Part shown: positions 23,654 through 32,437 of the stretch, in pieces
Layout: each line of letters starts with the position of its first letter
Numbering within the stretch: the first letter of the stretch is position 1
Assembly: GCA_046733475.1 (NCBI GenBank)
Contig: JBKPPF010000056.1
Coordinates: 1 to 43,094, forward strand
DNA length: 43,094 bases
Direction: 5' to 3'
DNA from: DATEOR01 sp046733475
GTDB lineage: Bacteria; Actinomycetota; Thermoleophilia; Gaiellales; Gaiellaceae
Made by a program: the position numbers and the translations under genes
Notes under the pieces: model-generated
What the model was told of the DNA's origin: nothing
What the model saw: only the letters and a program-made list of their open reading frames with translations
The model's database searches: none

Positions 23654-24996
23654 GAGGCGCGCGCCTCCGCCTCGGCCGCCTCGCGCACCGCGGCAGTCCG
23701 CTCGATCCGCAGCAGCTCCTCGCACGCGCGCTTGGTCGAGAACAGGACGAGCGCGGGCACGACCCAGATCAGGATCCGGAACGCCCAGATCTCCGCCGTG
23801 TAGCTGAGCCCGAAGAAGACGCTCGCCCGGTCGGCCGCACCGGCGAGGAAGATGAGGAAGACCCACGCAAGGAACGCCGCTCCGATCGCCGTCCGCCAGG
23901 GAGCGTCGCGAGGCCGGTCGATGAGGTTGTGGAACGCGCGGTCACCCGTCACCTTCCGCTCGAGGAAGGGCCACGAGACGAGGAAGAAGAAGACGACGAG
24001 CGGGAAAAGCACTCCGCCCCAGAACGGATTCGGGACGAGCGTGTAGTCCCCGATCGTGACGTCGAAGCCCGGGGTGAGCCGCAGCGCGCCGATGAGCCAG
24101 CCGAGGTACCAGTCCGGCTGCGCGCCGTTCGTCGCGTCCGCCACGTGGTACGGGCCCCAGAGCCAGACCGGGTTGATCTGGACGAGGCCGCCGAGGAGAA
24201 AGAGAAGCGCTGCGACAGCCGCCATCAAACCGAGCGAACGGGGAGCCTGGCCGGGGAAGGCCGGTGTCCCCCGCACGCGCTTTTCCGTCGTCCAACGCTC
24301 GCGGAACTGCGTGTGATGCCGGGATGCGACGAGGGCGAGGTGCACGGTCAGCAGGACACCGATCAGGATCGGGAAGATGAACACGTGGGCGATGTACATC
24401 CGGGGCCAGAACGACGGGTCTCCGGGGAAGGGGCCGCCCCAGATGAGGAGCGCCAGGTTCGCGCCGACGAAGGGGATCGCCATCGCCACCGAGTAACCGA
24501 TCGCGAGGCCCATGCCCGAGAGGAGGTCGTCTGCCAGCGAGTAGCCGACATAGCCCTCGAGGAGCGCGAGGAAGAGCATGAGGACGCCGATCAGATAGGT
24601 CAGCTCGCGCGGCTTTCGGAAGGCCCCCGTGAAGAAGATGCGGAGCAGATGGAGCACGATCGCTGCGACGAAGACGTTGGCCGCCCAGTGATGCGTCTGC
24701 CGGATGAGCAGGCCGGCCTTCACGCGGAGCGAGATGTCCAGGACAGAGCGGTAAGCCTCCGTCATCTCCTGGCCCTGCAAGGGCGCGTAGTCGCCGTGGT
24801 AGACGACGACCCTCGTACTCGGCTCGAAGAAAAACGTCAGGTAGACGCCCGTGGCGACGAGAACGATGAACGCGTAAAGGGCGACCTCGCCGAGCAGGAA
24901 CGACCAGTGGTCGGGAAAGACATAGCGAAGCGCCTTCTTGAGAAAGGGGCCGGTCGCGGTGCGCTCGTCGAGGCGGTGGACGAGCCCGCGGATCAC
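23650..24996 (-). CDS. qcrB: Cytochrome b subunit of the bcc complex
   Basis: 448 residues from GTG 24996. Full cytochrome b with about eight helices: haem His motifs HHWAANVFVAAIVLHLLRIF and VHLALVASRHH, PFVGANLALLIWGG, and a quinol-site type stretch FWPRMYIAHVF. The enzyme oxidises quinol and passes electrons through haems b. It is the last gene of the 12 kb minus-strand operon; its start overlaps the Rieske stop by 4 nt (GTGA). Confidence 0.93.
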   Translation of the reverse strand: MIRGLVHRLDERTATGPFLKKALRYVFPDHWSFLLGEVALYAFIVLVATGVYLTFFFEPSTRVVVYHGDYAPLQGQEMTEAYRSVLDISLRVKAGLLIRQTHHWAANVFVAAIVLHLLRIFFTGAFRKPRELTYLIGVLMLFLALLEGYVGYSLADDLLSGMGLAIGYSVAMAIPFVGANLALLIWGGPFPGDPSFWPRMYIAHVFIFPILIGVLLTVHLALVASRHHTQFRERWTTEKRVRGTPAFPGQAPRSLGLMAAVAALLFLLGGLVQINPVWLWGPYHVADATNGAQPDWYLGWLIGALRLTPGFDVTIGDYTLVPNPFWGGVLFPLVVFFFLVSWPFLERKVTGDRAFHNLIDRPRDAPWRTAIGAAFLAWVFLIFLAGAADRASVFFGLSYTAEIWAFRILIWVVPALVLFSTKRACEELLRIERTAAVREAAEAEARAS

Positions 24997-25982
24997 GTCG
25001 CCTCCCCCATCCGGGCGCCCCACCACGCCGGGCCGACCGGGCCTGAGAAGTCGCCCGCGGCCTCCAGGACTCCGCCTGAGGCGATGCGAAGGGGGAGCTG
25101 CGGCAGCGGCCGGCCCGCCGGCCCGAAAAGCACCGCCCCGCCGGCAGCGGGATCGAAGGTCGAGTAGTGGCAAGGGCAGACGAGCGCAGGTTTCGGCTCG
25201 GCGGGTGGGTAGAGCGGCGTGCGGAAGAGTGCGACCGCACAGCCCGCGTGCGTGCAGATCTTGGAGTAGGCGAGAATTCCCTCCGGCGCCCAGCTCTCGC
25301 GGCCCGGCGGGAGGGCGAGCGCGGCCGGGTCGAGACGCACGACGACGAGCGGCGCGCCCATCTCCTCGAGGTCGGCTCGCTCCGGGAAGGCCGTGTAGAA
25401 CGTCTTGAACTCGATGTCGTCGGCGCGGAAAGGGCGGCCGCGCTCGTCGACGAGCCGGCGGCCGGCCTGCCACGGGGTGCGGCGCAGGACGCCCGGGTCG
25501 AGAGCGGGGCCGAGTGAGAGCGTGGGCGTGATCGCCGCCAGCCCGAGGGCGCTTCCCGCCGCGCCGGCGGCGACGACGACCAGGCGCCTACGCGTGAAGC
25601 GGTCGCCGCTTTCCTCGACGAGCTGGGCGATCTCGTCCGACTGGGCGGGATGGGCCGGCGGGTAGTCCTCTTCCAGCTGCTCTTCGGGCACGAGCCGCTT
25701 CGACACGATGACGAGGGCGCCGGCGATGCAGGCGAGTGAGAGGCCCAGCGCCAGGCCCAGGAGCTGGGTCTGGTGCGAGAGCCGGTCGAGTGCGTAGACA
25801 ACGACGAAACCGACGGCGAAGAGCGCAGCCGCGAAGAGGAGCCCGACCACGGCGAGCTCGGAGCGCGGGCTCGGCGGCTCCAGGGGCAGCACGCGCTCGC
25901 GCTCGGGGGCAAGCGGCCGCTTGTCCCGGCGGCCGAGGAGGAGGACGGTCGCCGATACGAACCAGTCGCGGACGCGGCTCAC
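24993..25982 (-). CDS. qcrA: Rieske iron-sulfur protein of the bcc complex
   Basis: 329 residues from GTG 25982. Two helices (about residues 40-60 and 70-90) precede a third, Tat-like one (TRRRLVVVAAGAAGSALG), the three-helix layout of actinobacterial QcrA. The 2Fe-2S ligands are CTHAGC and CPCHYSTF. Located on the outer face, it takes electrons from quinol and hands them to the cytochrome c. The start overlaps the upstream stop by 4 nt. Confidence 0.93.
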   Translation of the reverse strand: MSRVRDWFVSATVLLLGRRDKRPLAPERERVLPLEPPSPRSELAVVGLLFAAALFAVGFVVVYALDRLSHQTQLLGLALGLSLACIAGALVIVSKRLVPEEQLEEDYPPAHPAQSDEIAQLVEESGDRFTRRRLVVVAAGAAGSALGLAAITPTLSLGPALDPGVLRRTPWQAGRRLVDERGRPFRADDIEFKTFYTAFPERADLEEMGAPLVVVRLDPAALALPPGRESWAPEGILAYSKICTHAGCAVALFRTPLYPPAEPKPALVCPCHYSTFDPAAGGAVLFGPAGRPLPQLPLRIASGGVLEAAGDFSGPVGPAWWGARMGEAT

Positions 25983-26764
25983 CGGCGCAGCCTCTTCCCG
26001 ATCAGGAGGCAGAAGCCGACAAGGAAGGCGCCGGCGAGAAACCAGGTCACCATGCCCTCGGGCACGGGGCCGACGTGACCGATCGACCAGCCGCCCACAT
26101 CCTCGGGGTTCTTCGTGTACTCGACGTAGGAGATGAGCGAGTCGAGCTGGCCATCGGGGATCTGCTTCTCGGAGAACCTGGGCATGAGATAGGGACCGAT
26201 CCGTACGGCCTCGGCGACCTGCACCGGAGTCGACCGGTCGAGCGGAGGGGGAACGCCGCCCGTCACGTAGCCGCCCTCGGCGGCGATCTGATGACAGCCA
26301 GCGCAGTGCTCGCGGAAGAGCGCCTGCCCTTCCGAGACGTTGCCGTTCTCGGGGTGGGGATCGGGAATCGGCAGCCCCGGGCCGAGGGAGCCGATGTAGG
26401 CGACGAGCCCGTCGATCTCCCGCTCGTCGAAGGGGCTCCTGGAGCGCTCGGGCTGGTCGCCCGGCTTCGCGATCGGCATGTAGCCGGTGCGCAGGTAGAA
26501 GTCCGCGGCTCCGGCTCCGACGCCTGCAAGCCCCGGCCCCTCCCCGGTGATCGGCCCCGGCGCCTCCTGGGTCGCGGGCGGAACGACGCCTTCGCCGCGG
26601 TCGCCGTGGCAGCTCGCGCAGTTCTGCGCGTAGAGGTAGAAGCCCTGACGGACGAGCGGCACATTCGGCGGGAACTGGACGTTCGTCTTCGGCTCCTGCG
26701 CGCTCGTGCCGGTCGGAAGCGCGAGCACGAGCGCCGCCAGCCCGATGAGAGTCGCACGCCTCAT
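25979..26764 (-). CDS. qcrC: Dihaem cytochrome c subunit (QcrC-like)
   Basis: 261 residues from ATG 26764 (a GTG at 26776 is less likely). A signal peptide RRATLIGLAALVLALPTG is followed by two CXXCH haem sites (NCASCHGDRGEG and HCAGCHQIAAEGG), with Met ligands plausible at GYMPI and YLMPRF, and a C-terminal helix TWFLAGAFLVGFCLLIG. This is the cytochrome cc architecture of actinobacterial bcc complexes, bridging to the oxidase without soluble cytochrome c. Confidence 0.93.
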   Translation of the reverse strand: MRRATLIGLAALVLALPTGTSAQEPKTNVQFPPNVPLVRQGFYLYAQNCASCHGDRGEGVVPPATQEAPGPITGEGPGLAGVGAGAADFYLRTGYMPIAKPGDQPERSRSPFDEREIDGLVAYIGSLGPGLPIPDPHPENGNVSEGQALFREHCAGCHQIAAEGGYVTGGVPPPLDRSTPVQVAEAVRIGPYLMPRFSEKQIPDGQLDSLISYVEYTKNPEDVGGWSIGHVGPVPEGMVTWFLAGAFLVGFCLLIGKRLRR

Positions 26765-27144
26765 CCCTGCACACACCCCAGGGCGGTCCCGCCGAGGCCG
26801 GCCATGAGGATGATGGCGATGAAGAGCGGGGCGATCGCAAGCCCGACCACTGCGAGGAAATGGATGCGCCCGAGCGGGGGCGCGCCCTCTTCATCCACTT
26901 CGCGGGTCGAGAGATAGACCAGTCCGGCCGCGAGGAGCCCGGCGATGGCCAGGGCGACGCAGCCGAAAGTGAGCGCGAGGGTGGCAGGCTGGACGTCCGT
27001 TCCCGTGCTGATCCCCCAGGGGCTGCACGCGCCGGTCGCGATCGCGAACCCGGCGACGTGAAAGACCGTCCAGGCGAACGGCGCCCCGAGGAGGCCGTAC
27101 CAGGAGAGGAGGCGTCCAGGAAGGCTTGTCGGGTCGATCCTCAC
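26761..27144 (-). CDS. Small membrane protein of unknown function in the oxidase operon
   Basis: 127 residues from GTG 27144, fused in operon by 4 nt overlaps on both sides. Three hydrophobic helices: WYGLLGAPFAWTVFHVAGFA, LALTFGCVALAIAGLLAAGL and HFLAVVGLAIAPLFIAIILM, with a short charged loop between the last two. I do not recognise the family. Its position between CoxC and the cytochrome c suggests an accessory or small structural subunit of the oxidase or supercomplex (inference). Confidence 0.7.
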   Translation of the reverse strand: MRIDPTSLPGRLLSWYGLLGAPFAWTVFHVAGFAIATGACSPWGISTGTDVQPATLALTFGCVALAIAGLLAAGLVYLSTREVDEEGAPPLGRIHFLAVVGLAIAPLFIAIILMAGLGGTALGCVQG

Positions 27145-27719
27145 AGCGCCGGGGAGATCACCGTCAGGGTGACGAGCACGCCGATTCCCGCGACGAAGAC
27201 CCAGTACCAGGCGGCGACCCGCACCGCGGTCGCCCGGTACGGAGTCACGCCGCCGAGAAGCCGGGTCAGGAGCCAAACGTCGAGCAGGAGCCCGACGACG
27301 ACGTGAGCGTGGTGTGCCCCGAGGAGCGTGAAGTACGCAGAGCTGTAGGCACTCGCGGTCGGGCTGAACCGGCTCAGGTCGTCCTGGAAGAGCCAGATCT
27401 GCACGGCGAGATAGCCGGCCTGGAGCGCGAGGGCAACGAGGATGAGAATCCAGGCGGCGAGCGCTCCTCCCCGTTGCGCGAGGAACGCGGCGGCGAGCAG
27501 CGGGAGCGTCGTCGCCACGAGCAGTGCGGTGAGGAGCACGGGCGCGAGCACTCGCGGCTCGGGCACCCCGGCGGGCGGCCACTCCGGCACCCGCGTCGCG
27601 AGATAGAGGTAAGACGCGATCAGGCAGCCGAGGAACGCGCCCTCGGTCGCGATCACGAGCAGGATCGCCCAGACGCCCTTCGGCAGCGTTCCGCGGCCCG
27701 GAGTGAGCGCGGTGCTCAT
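27141..27719 (-). CDS. coxC: Cytochrome c oxidase subunit III
   Basis: 192 residues from ATG 27719. Five-helix form of subunit III: GVWAILLVIATEGAFLGCLI, then further helices, LLGAHHAHVVVGLLLDV (family His pair) and WYWVFVAGIGVLVTLTVIS. The length matches short five-helix bacterial versions. It supports stability and proton uptake by subunit I. Overlaps the CoxA stop by 4 nt (ATGA). Confidence 0.92.
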   Translation of the reverse strand: MSTALTPGRGTLPKGVWAILLVIATEGAFLGCLIASYLYLATRVPEWPPAGVPEPRVLAPVLLTALLVATTLPLLAAAFLAQRGGALAAWILILVALALQAGYLAVQIWLFQDDLSRFSPTASAYSSAYFTLLGAHHAHVVVGLLLDVWLLTRLLGGVTPYRATAVRVAAWYWVFVAGIGVLVTLTVISPAL

Positions 27720-29620
27720 GCCGTCTCCGGCTCGGGCCAATGCCAGGCGGCGAGCACGGCTGCGGCGAGGCCGACGAAGACGAGGGCCGAGCCGTAGTGG
27801 GTCGTCAGGACCAGGGCGAAGGTGGCCGCGAGCATGAGGGCGAGCAGGATCGGCCAGGGCGATTCCGACGGCATCTCGAGCACCTCCGTGGGCTCGGCGT
27901 CGAGGACGGTGGATCCGATCGTCTCGTGCCCTCCTTCAAGCGTCAGCACGCCGCGCTCGAGCCTCTCCGCGTCGGCCTCGCGGTCGGCGAGGTCCCACAT
28001 CGGATACGGGCTCGTCACCGCCGGAATGACCGGATAGTTGTAGGCCGGCGGCGGTGAGGTCGTCGACCATTCGAGGGTGTCTCCGCCCCAGGGATCGTTC
28101 CCCGCGCATCGGCCCCTGAACAGGCTCACGCCCAGGTTGGCGGCCACGAGCAGGAGGCCGGCGGCGAGAACGTATGAGCCGGCGGTCTCGAGGACGTTCA
28201 GGCCCTGCCAGCCGAGGCCGGACGGGTAGGTGTACTCCCGTCGCGGCATCCCCAGAAACCCCAGGATGTGCATCGGAAAGAACGTGATCGCGGTTCCCGT
28301 GAACGTGAGCCAGAACGAGACCTGGCCGAGTCCCTCGTGGTACATGCGCCCGGTGACCTTGGGGAACCAGTAGTACATCCCGCCAAGGATCGGGAAGACG
28401 GCCGCTCCGAAGATGACGAAGTGGAAGTGCGCGACGACGTAGTACGTGTCCGTGACCTGCTGGTCGAAGGGGATCGCGGCGAACGAGATCCCCGAGAGTC
28501 CGCCGACGATGAAGAACGTGATGAAGCCGATGATCCAGAGAAGCGGCGTCTTGAAGCGCGGCGTCCCGGTGACCAGCGTTGTGATCCAGGCGAAGAGCTG
28601 GATCGCGCTCGGGATCACGATGATCAAGCTCGCCGCCGCAAAGTAGACCATGGTCACCGTCGCCAGGCCGACGGCGAACATGTGGTGCACCCAGACGCCG
28701 AAGCCGATGAAGGCAACGAGTATCTCCGCGAGCGCGACGAGCGGGAACGCGACCATCCGCCGCCGCGTGAACGTCGGGATGATCGCCGTCGCGATCCCGA
28801 AGGCGGGCAGGATGATGATGTAGACCTCCGGGTGGCCGAAGAGCCAGAACAGGTTCTGCCAGAGGAGCGGCGCGCCACCGGCGCCGATGTCGAAGAACTG
28901 GAAACCCGCGAGGCGGTCGAGCTCGAGGAAGACGAGCGCCGTGTTCAGGGGCGGAATCGCGAAGAGGAGCGCGAACGACACCGCCAGGAAGGCGAAGCAG
29001 AAGAGCGGCATCCGGTTGATGGACATTCCCGGCGCGCGCAACTTGAAGATCGTGACGATGAAGTTGATGGCAGCCGCGGTCGTCGAGACGCCGTTGAAGA
29101 TCAGCCCCAGCCCGTAGAAGTCGATGTTGATGCCCGGGCTGAACTGCTTGCCCGCAAGCGGGACGTAGTTGAACCAGCCCGCGTCGGGCGCCTTACCCAG
29201 GAAGAGCCCGACGTAGATGAAGATCCCCGAGCAGAGAAACGCCCAGAAGCTGAAGGCGTTCATGCGCGGGAAGGCCATGTCTCGCGCGCCGATCATGAGC
29301 GGCAGCAGGTAGTTCCCGAAAGCCCCGGTGGACATCGGGATCACGAAGAGGAAGATCATGGTGAGCCCGTGCATCGTGAAGAGCTGGTTGAAGGCATCCG
29401 GGCTGACGAGGCTCTCGTTGGGAACCAGGAGCTGTGAGCGGATCAGGAGAGCCTCGACGCCCCCGGCCGCGAAGAAGACCAGCGACGTGAAGAAGTAGAG
29501 GAGCCCGATCCGCTTGTGGTCGGTCGTCGTCAGCCAGCCGACGACGCCTGGGCGCTCGAGCCAGACGCGCTCGAGGCGGTCGATCCGCTCGCGCGCAGCC
29601 GTGCCGACTTCGATCGCCAC
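27716..29620 (-). CDS. coxA: Cytochrome c oxidase subunit I (A-type haem-copper oxidase) with C-terminal extension
   Basis: 634 residues from GTG. Haem and copper ligands: TMHGLTMIF, GHPEVYIIILP with the His-Tyr crosslink and the A1-type Glu, HHMFAVG and VVAHFHFVIFG. The D-channel entry IGARDMAFPRMNAFSFW is present. After the core (about residue 530) an extension adds two helices (WPILLALMLAATFALV and ALVFVGLAAAVLAAWHW), resembling a fused subunit-IV-like module. It reduces O2 to water and pumps protons. Shares one base with the CoxB stop. Confidence 0.95.
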   Translation of the reverse strand: MAIEVGTAARERIDRLERVWLERPGVVGWLTTTDHKRIGLLYFFTSLVFFAAGGVEALLIRSQLLVPNESLVSPDAFNQLFTMHGLTMIFLFVIPMSTGAFGNYLLPLMIGARDMAFPRMNAFSFWAFLCSGIFIYVGLFLGKAPDAGWFNYVPLAGKQFSPGINIDFYGLGLIFNGVSTTAAAINFIVTIFKLRAPGMSINRMPLFCFAFLAVSFALLFAIPPLNTALVFLELDRLAGFQFFDIGAGGAPLLWQNLFWLFGHPEVYIIILPAFGIATAIIPTFTRRRMVAFPLVALAEILVAFIGFGVWVHHMFAVGLATVTMVYFAAASLIIVIPSAIQLFAWITTLVTGTPRFKTPLLWIIGFITFFIVGGLSGISFAAIPFDQQVTDTYYVVAHFHFVIFGAAVFPILGGMYYWFPKVTGRMYHEGLGQVSFWLTFTGTAITFFPMHILGFLGMPRREYTYPSGLGWQGLNVLETAGSYVLAAGLLLVAANLGVSLFRGRCAGNDPWGGDTLEWSTTSPPPAYNYPVIPAVTSPYPMWDLADREADAERLERGVLTLEGGHETIGSTVLDAEPTEVLEMPSESPWPILLALMLAATFALVLTTHYGSALVFVGLAAAVLAAWHWPEPETA

Positions 29621-30639
29621 TACCGAAGCCCTTCGAGGTAGGCGACGAGGGCCTGGAGCTCCGCGTCGTCGAGCTGGAGCCCCGGCATCCGGTTCCCCGG
29701 CTTGTAGTGCTGGGGATCTGCGATCCAGCCCGCAAGGTAGCCCGGATCGTTGGGGATCGTCAGAGCGGCGAGCGTCTCGCGACTCCCGACGTGCGTGAGG
29801 TCAGGGCCCAGGCGGCCCGCGGCCATGGTGCCGCGGATGGTGTGGCACCCCGCGCAGGGCATCGACGTGAAGAGCTCGCGGCCGTGCTCCGCCTCGGAGC
29901 CGGATGGCGTAGCCGCAGGCTGGGAGACCCGCTCCAACCAGGCCTCGAACTGCGCCTTCGGCTCGACGTAGACGTAGAGGCCCATGTGCGCGTGTTGGAC
30001 TCCGCAGAACTCGGAGCACTGCCCGCGAAATCGGCCGACCTGGTCGGAGTAGAGGAGGATCCGGTTCTCGCGTCCAGGAATCACGTCGATCTTCCGGTTC
30101 AGGTTCGGCGCCCAGAAGCTGTGGATGACGTCGGCGCTTCGGCCCACGAGGAGGACCCGCGTTCGGATCGGGATGTGGATCTCGTTTGCCGTGACCGCCT
30201 TCGTCCCCGGGTAGCGGACCTCCCACCACCACTGGTGTCCGGTCACCTCGACCGTGAGGCTCGTCGAGTCGGCCGCCGGTGCCTGCGTGACGGGCAGGAC
30301 GAGGATGTTCCCGATCGTGAACAGCGCGACCAGCGTGACGATCGGAATGAGAATTCCGAAGAGGACGACGAAGCCGCGCGCGATTCCCTCGTTCTCGCCG
30401 AAGATCGGCATCCCCGAACGGTTGCGGCGGATCCAGGCGAGGACGAGGAGGCCGACCGCGCCGAGGAAGATGACGACGCTCCCCGCGAGCATCCACCACC
30501 AAAGCGATGCGATGTCGCGCGCAGGGTGAGAAACCGGGTCGAGAACGGATTGCTCGTCGTTGTCGCAGCCGGAGCAGACGAGCAGCGTCAGAGCGGCGAG
30601 GGCGGCGACCCCACCCCACTGCCGCTTCGTTCGACTCAA
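29620..30639 (-). CDS. coxB: Cytochrome c oxidase subunit II with fused cytochrome c domain
   Basis: 339 residues from TTG 30639. N-terminal lipobox-like ALTLLVCSGC, two helices (WWWMLAGSVVIFLGAVGLLV and FVVLFGILIPIVTLVALF), then the cupredoxin domain with the CuA motif CSEFCGVQHAHMG. The C-terminal 100 residues are a cytochrome c with CAGCH and a distal Met candidate in GNRMPG, so this is a caa3-type subunit. The TTG overlaps the NrfD stop (TTGA), which physically joins the oxidase genes to the formate dehydrogenase genes. Confidence 0.94.
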   Translation of the reverse strand: MSRTKRQWGGVAALAALTLLVCSGCDNDEQSVLDPVSHPARDIASLWWWMLAGSVVIFLGAVGLLVLAWIRRNRSGMPIFGENEGIARGFVVLFGILIPIVTLVALFTIGNILVLPVTQAPAADSTSLTVEVTGHQWWWEVRYPGTKAVTANEIHIPIRTRVLLVGRSADVIHSFWAPNLNRKIDVIPGRENRILLYSDQVGRFRGQCSEFCGVQHAHMGLYVYVEPKAQFEAWLERVSQPAATPSGSEAEHGRELFTSMPCAGCHTIRGTMAAGRLGPDLTHVGSRETLAALTIPNDPGYLAGWIADPQHYKPGNRMPGLQLDDAELQALVAYLEGLR

Positions 30640-31571
30640 TCGCGGGCGCTCTCCAGGCGCCGGCGCTGAACGTCGACGGTATAGCGCGGATCGCGCGCCG
30701 ACTGGAAGCCCGCCCTGTAGACCGCCCAGCGCAGGCACATGCCGCCTGCGAGGACGAGGGCTGCTCCGGCCGCGGCTCCGCCCCGCCTGCGACCGGCCAC
30801 GGCGGTGAGAGCGGCTCCTGCCAGAGTGAGGCCTCGGGCGGCCCTGGAGAACCGCCCGGCGGTTCCTGTCTTGTACGGCTCGCCGACGAAGCCGAGCCGC
30901 TCCTCCATCAGCTTCATGCTCACGCCCTCGACCACCGCGCCGGCGAGGAGCAGCCGCCTTGCCGGGCCAGCGTCCTCTGGTCCCACTACGAGCAGCGCCG
31001 CGGCGCCGGCGGTCGACGCCGAACTTCCGGCGAAGACAAACGGGAGCTCGCGGCGGGCCTCGTGCCAGGCCGGAATCGACGTATCCGCGACCAGCGTTCC
31101 CGTGTAGGTCGCAAGGAGCGGCCCGAGCAACGCGCTGACCGTCTCGGCGGCAAGACGCAGCCGCGGCAAGATGCCGAGGAGCTCGGAGAAAGCCGCGAAG
31201 CCGTTGGCCGCCCCGCTCGCGCCGAGCACCCAGCTTCCAACGCTCATCGGCGAGGTGACCTTGAAAACGCGGAACATGTTCAGGAAGCGCTCGGGCCGGC
31301 CGAGGTCGGACACGAGAAGCACGGGGCTCACCGCATCCCCCACCGCAGAGATGTACGTCGTAGCCCGAGCCAGCGGCTGGTTCCCGGCCGCGCGCGCCAC
31401 AAGACTGAGCGTCGACGAGGCTCCGGCCAGACCTCCGGCGAAGAAATACACAGGGATCTCCCAGGTCCAGACCGGCTCCTTGAGGATCGGACGGCCGTAG
31501 TAGGACTCCATCTGGGTGCCGACCTCGGGCGGGGACGCGTGAGTCTGAGGGGGCTCCTGCACGCTCGTCAT
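30636..31571 (-). CDS. NrfD/PsrC-type membrane subunit of formate dehydrogenase
   Basis: 311 residues from ATG 31571. Multi-helix membrane protein with the NrfD signature at WEIPVYFFAGGLAGASS and a conserved-looking DLGRPERFLNMFRVF loop. NrfD-type subunits anchor Fe-S/molybdoprotein modules and exchange electrons with menaquinone without haem. The last 45 residues are basic and poor in hydrophobic helix. Overlaps the beta-subunit stop by 4 nt. Confidence 0.88.
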   Translation of the reverse strand: MTSVQEPPQTHASPPEVGTQMESYYGRPILKEPVWTWEIPVYFFAGGLAGASSTLSLVARAAGNQPLARATTYISAVGDAVSPVLLVSDLGRPERFLNMFRVFKVTSPMSVGSWVLGASGAANGFAAFSELLGILPRLRLAAETVSALLGPLLATYTGTLVADTSIPAWHEARRELPFVFAGSSASTAGAAALLVVGPEDAGPARRLLLAGAVVEGVSMKLMEERLGFVGEPYKTGTAGRFSRAARGLTLAGAALTAVAGRRRGGAAAGAALVLAGGMCLRWAVYRAGFQSARDPRYTVDVQRRRLESARD

Positions 31572-32437
31572 CGGGCTCCTCCGAGGAATGCCCCGAGGAC
31601 GCCAATCGCAAGCGCGCCAGCGGCGAGCCCGGCGGCGGCCCACATCTCGCTCAGATGGCGGGTCGGAACGACCGGATCGGGGGGTAGGCTGTACACCTCG
31701 GGCTCGTCGAGGAGGAGGAAGAAGGCGCCGAAGCCGCCGACGCCGTCGCCCGGGTCCTCGCCGTAGAGGCGGGCGCCGTTCCAACCCTCCTTCTCGAGCT
31801 TCGCCAGGCGCTCGTCGGCCCGCACGCGGAGCTCGTCGAGCGAGCCGAACTGGATCGAGTCGGTCGGGCACGCCTTCGCGCAGGCCGGCTCGTGGCCGTC
31901 CTTGAGGCGGTCGTAGCAGAGGGTGCACTTCCAGACGCGCCCGTCCTCCTTCGTTCCCAGAGGCGCGGGGCCGAGCGGGTCACCCGAATGCTCGGGCAGG
32001 TGACGCTTGTCGAGGACGCCGAAGGGGCAGGCCGGCACGCAGTAGCCGCAGCCGTTGCACACGTCCTCCTGCACGACGACGGTGCCGAACTCCGTGCGAA
32101 AGAGCGCGCCGGTCGGGCAGACGTCGAGGCAGCCCGCCTCGGTGCAGTGCTTGCAGACGTCCGAGCTCATGAGCCAGCGAAGCGTTCCGTCGCCGTCGTC
32201 CACGAAGAGCGGCTTCTCCTGCTCGACGAAGGCGACATGACGCCACGTGTTCGCGCCGAGCTCGGAGGTGTTATCGTAGGACTCCCCCGTCCAGACGAGA
32301 CCGTCTTCGGGGACGAGGTTCCATTCCTTACAGGCGACCTCGCAAGCCTTGCAGCCGATACAGACGCTCGTGTCGGTGAAGAAGCCGACGCGCTCCTGCG
32401 CTTCCTCGGGCGCGTAGCCGAGGTCGGCCAGGTTCAT
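31568..32437 (-). CDS. fdhH: Formate dehydrogenase beta subunit (four 4Fe-4S ferredoxin type)
   Basis: 289 residues from ATG 32437. Four Cys clusters: CIGCKACEVAC, CKHCTEAGC...CP, CNGCGYCVPACPFG and CTLCYDRL...CAKACP, the FdnH/HycB pattern. A C-terminal helix WAAAGLAAGALAIGVLGAFL anchors it. It relays electrons from the molybdenum/tungsten subunit to NrfD. Overlap with the alpha stop is 4 nt (ATGA). Confidence 0.93.
   Translation of the reverse strand: MNLADLGYAPEEAQERVGFFTDTSVCIGCKACEVACKEWNLVPEDGLVWTGESYDNTSELGANTWRHVAFVEQEKPLFVDDGDGTLRWLMSSDVCKHCTEAGCLDVCPTGALFRTEFGTVVVQEDVCNGCGYCVPACPFGVLDKRHLPEHSGDPLGPAPLGTKEDGRVWKCTLCYDRLKDGHEPACAKACPTDSIQFGSLDELRVRADERLAKLEKEGWNGARLYGEDPGDGVGGFGAFFLLLDEPEVYSLPPDPVVPTRHLSEMWAAAGLAAGALAIGVLGAFLGGAR

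Noticed and set aside
23599..25167. Long plus-strand frame of 522 codons opposite the cytochrome b gene
   Set aside because: Highly charged Arg/Glu/Asp-rich translation is the expected complement of a hydrophobic membrane-protein gene.
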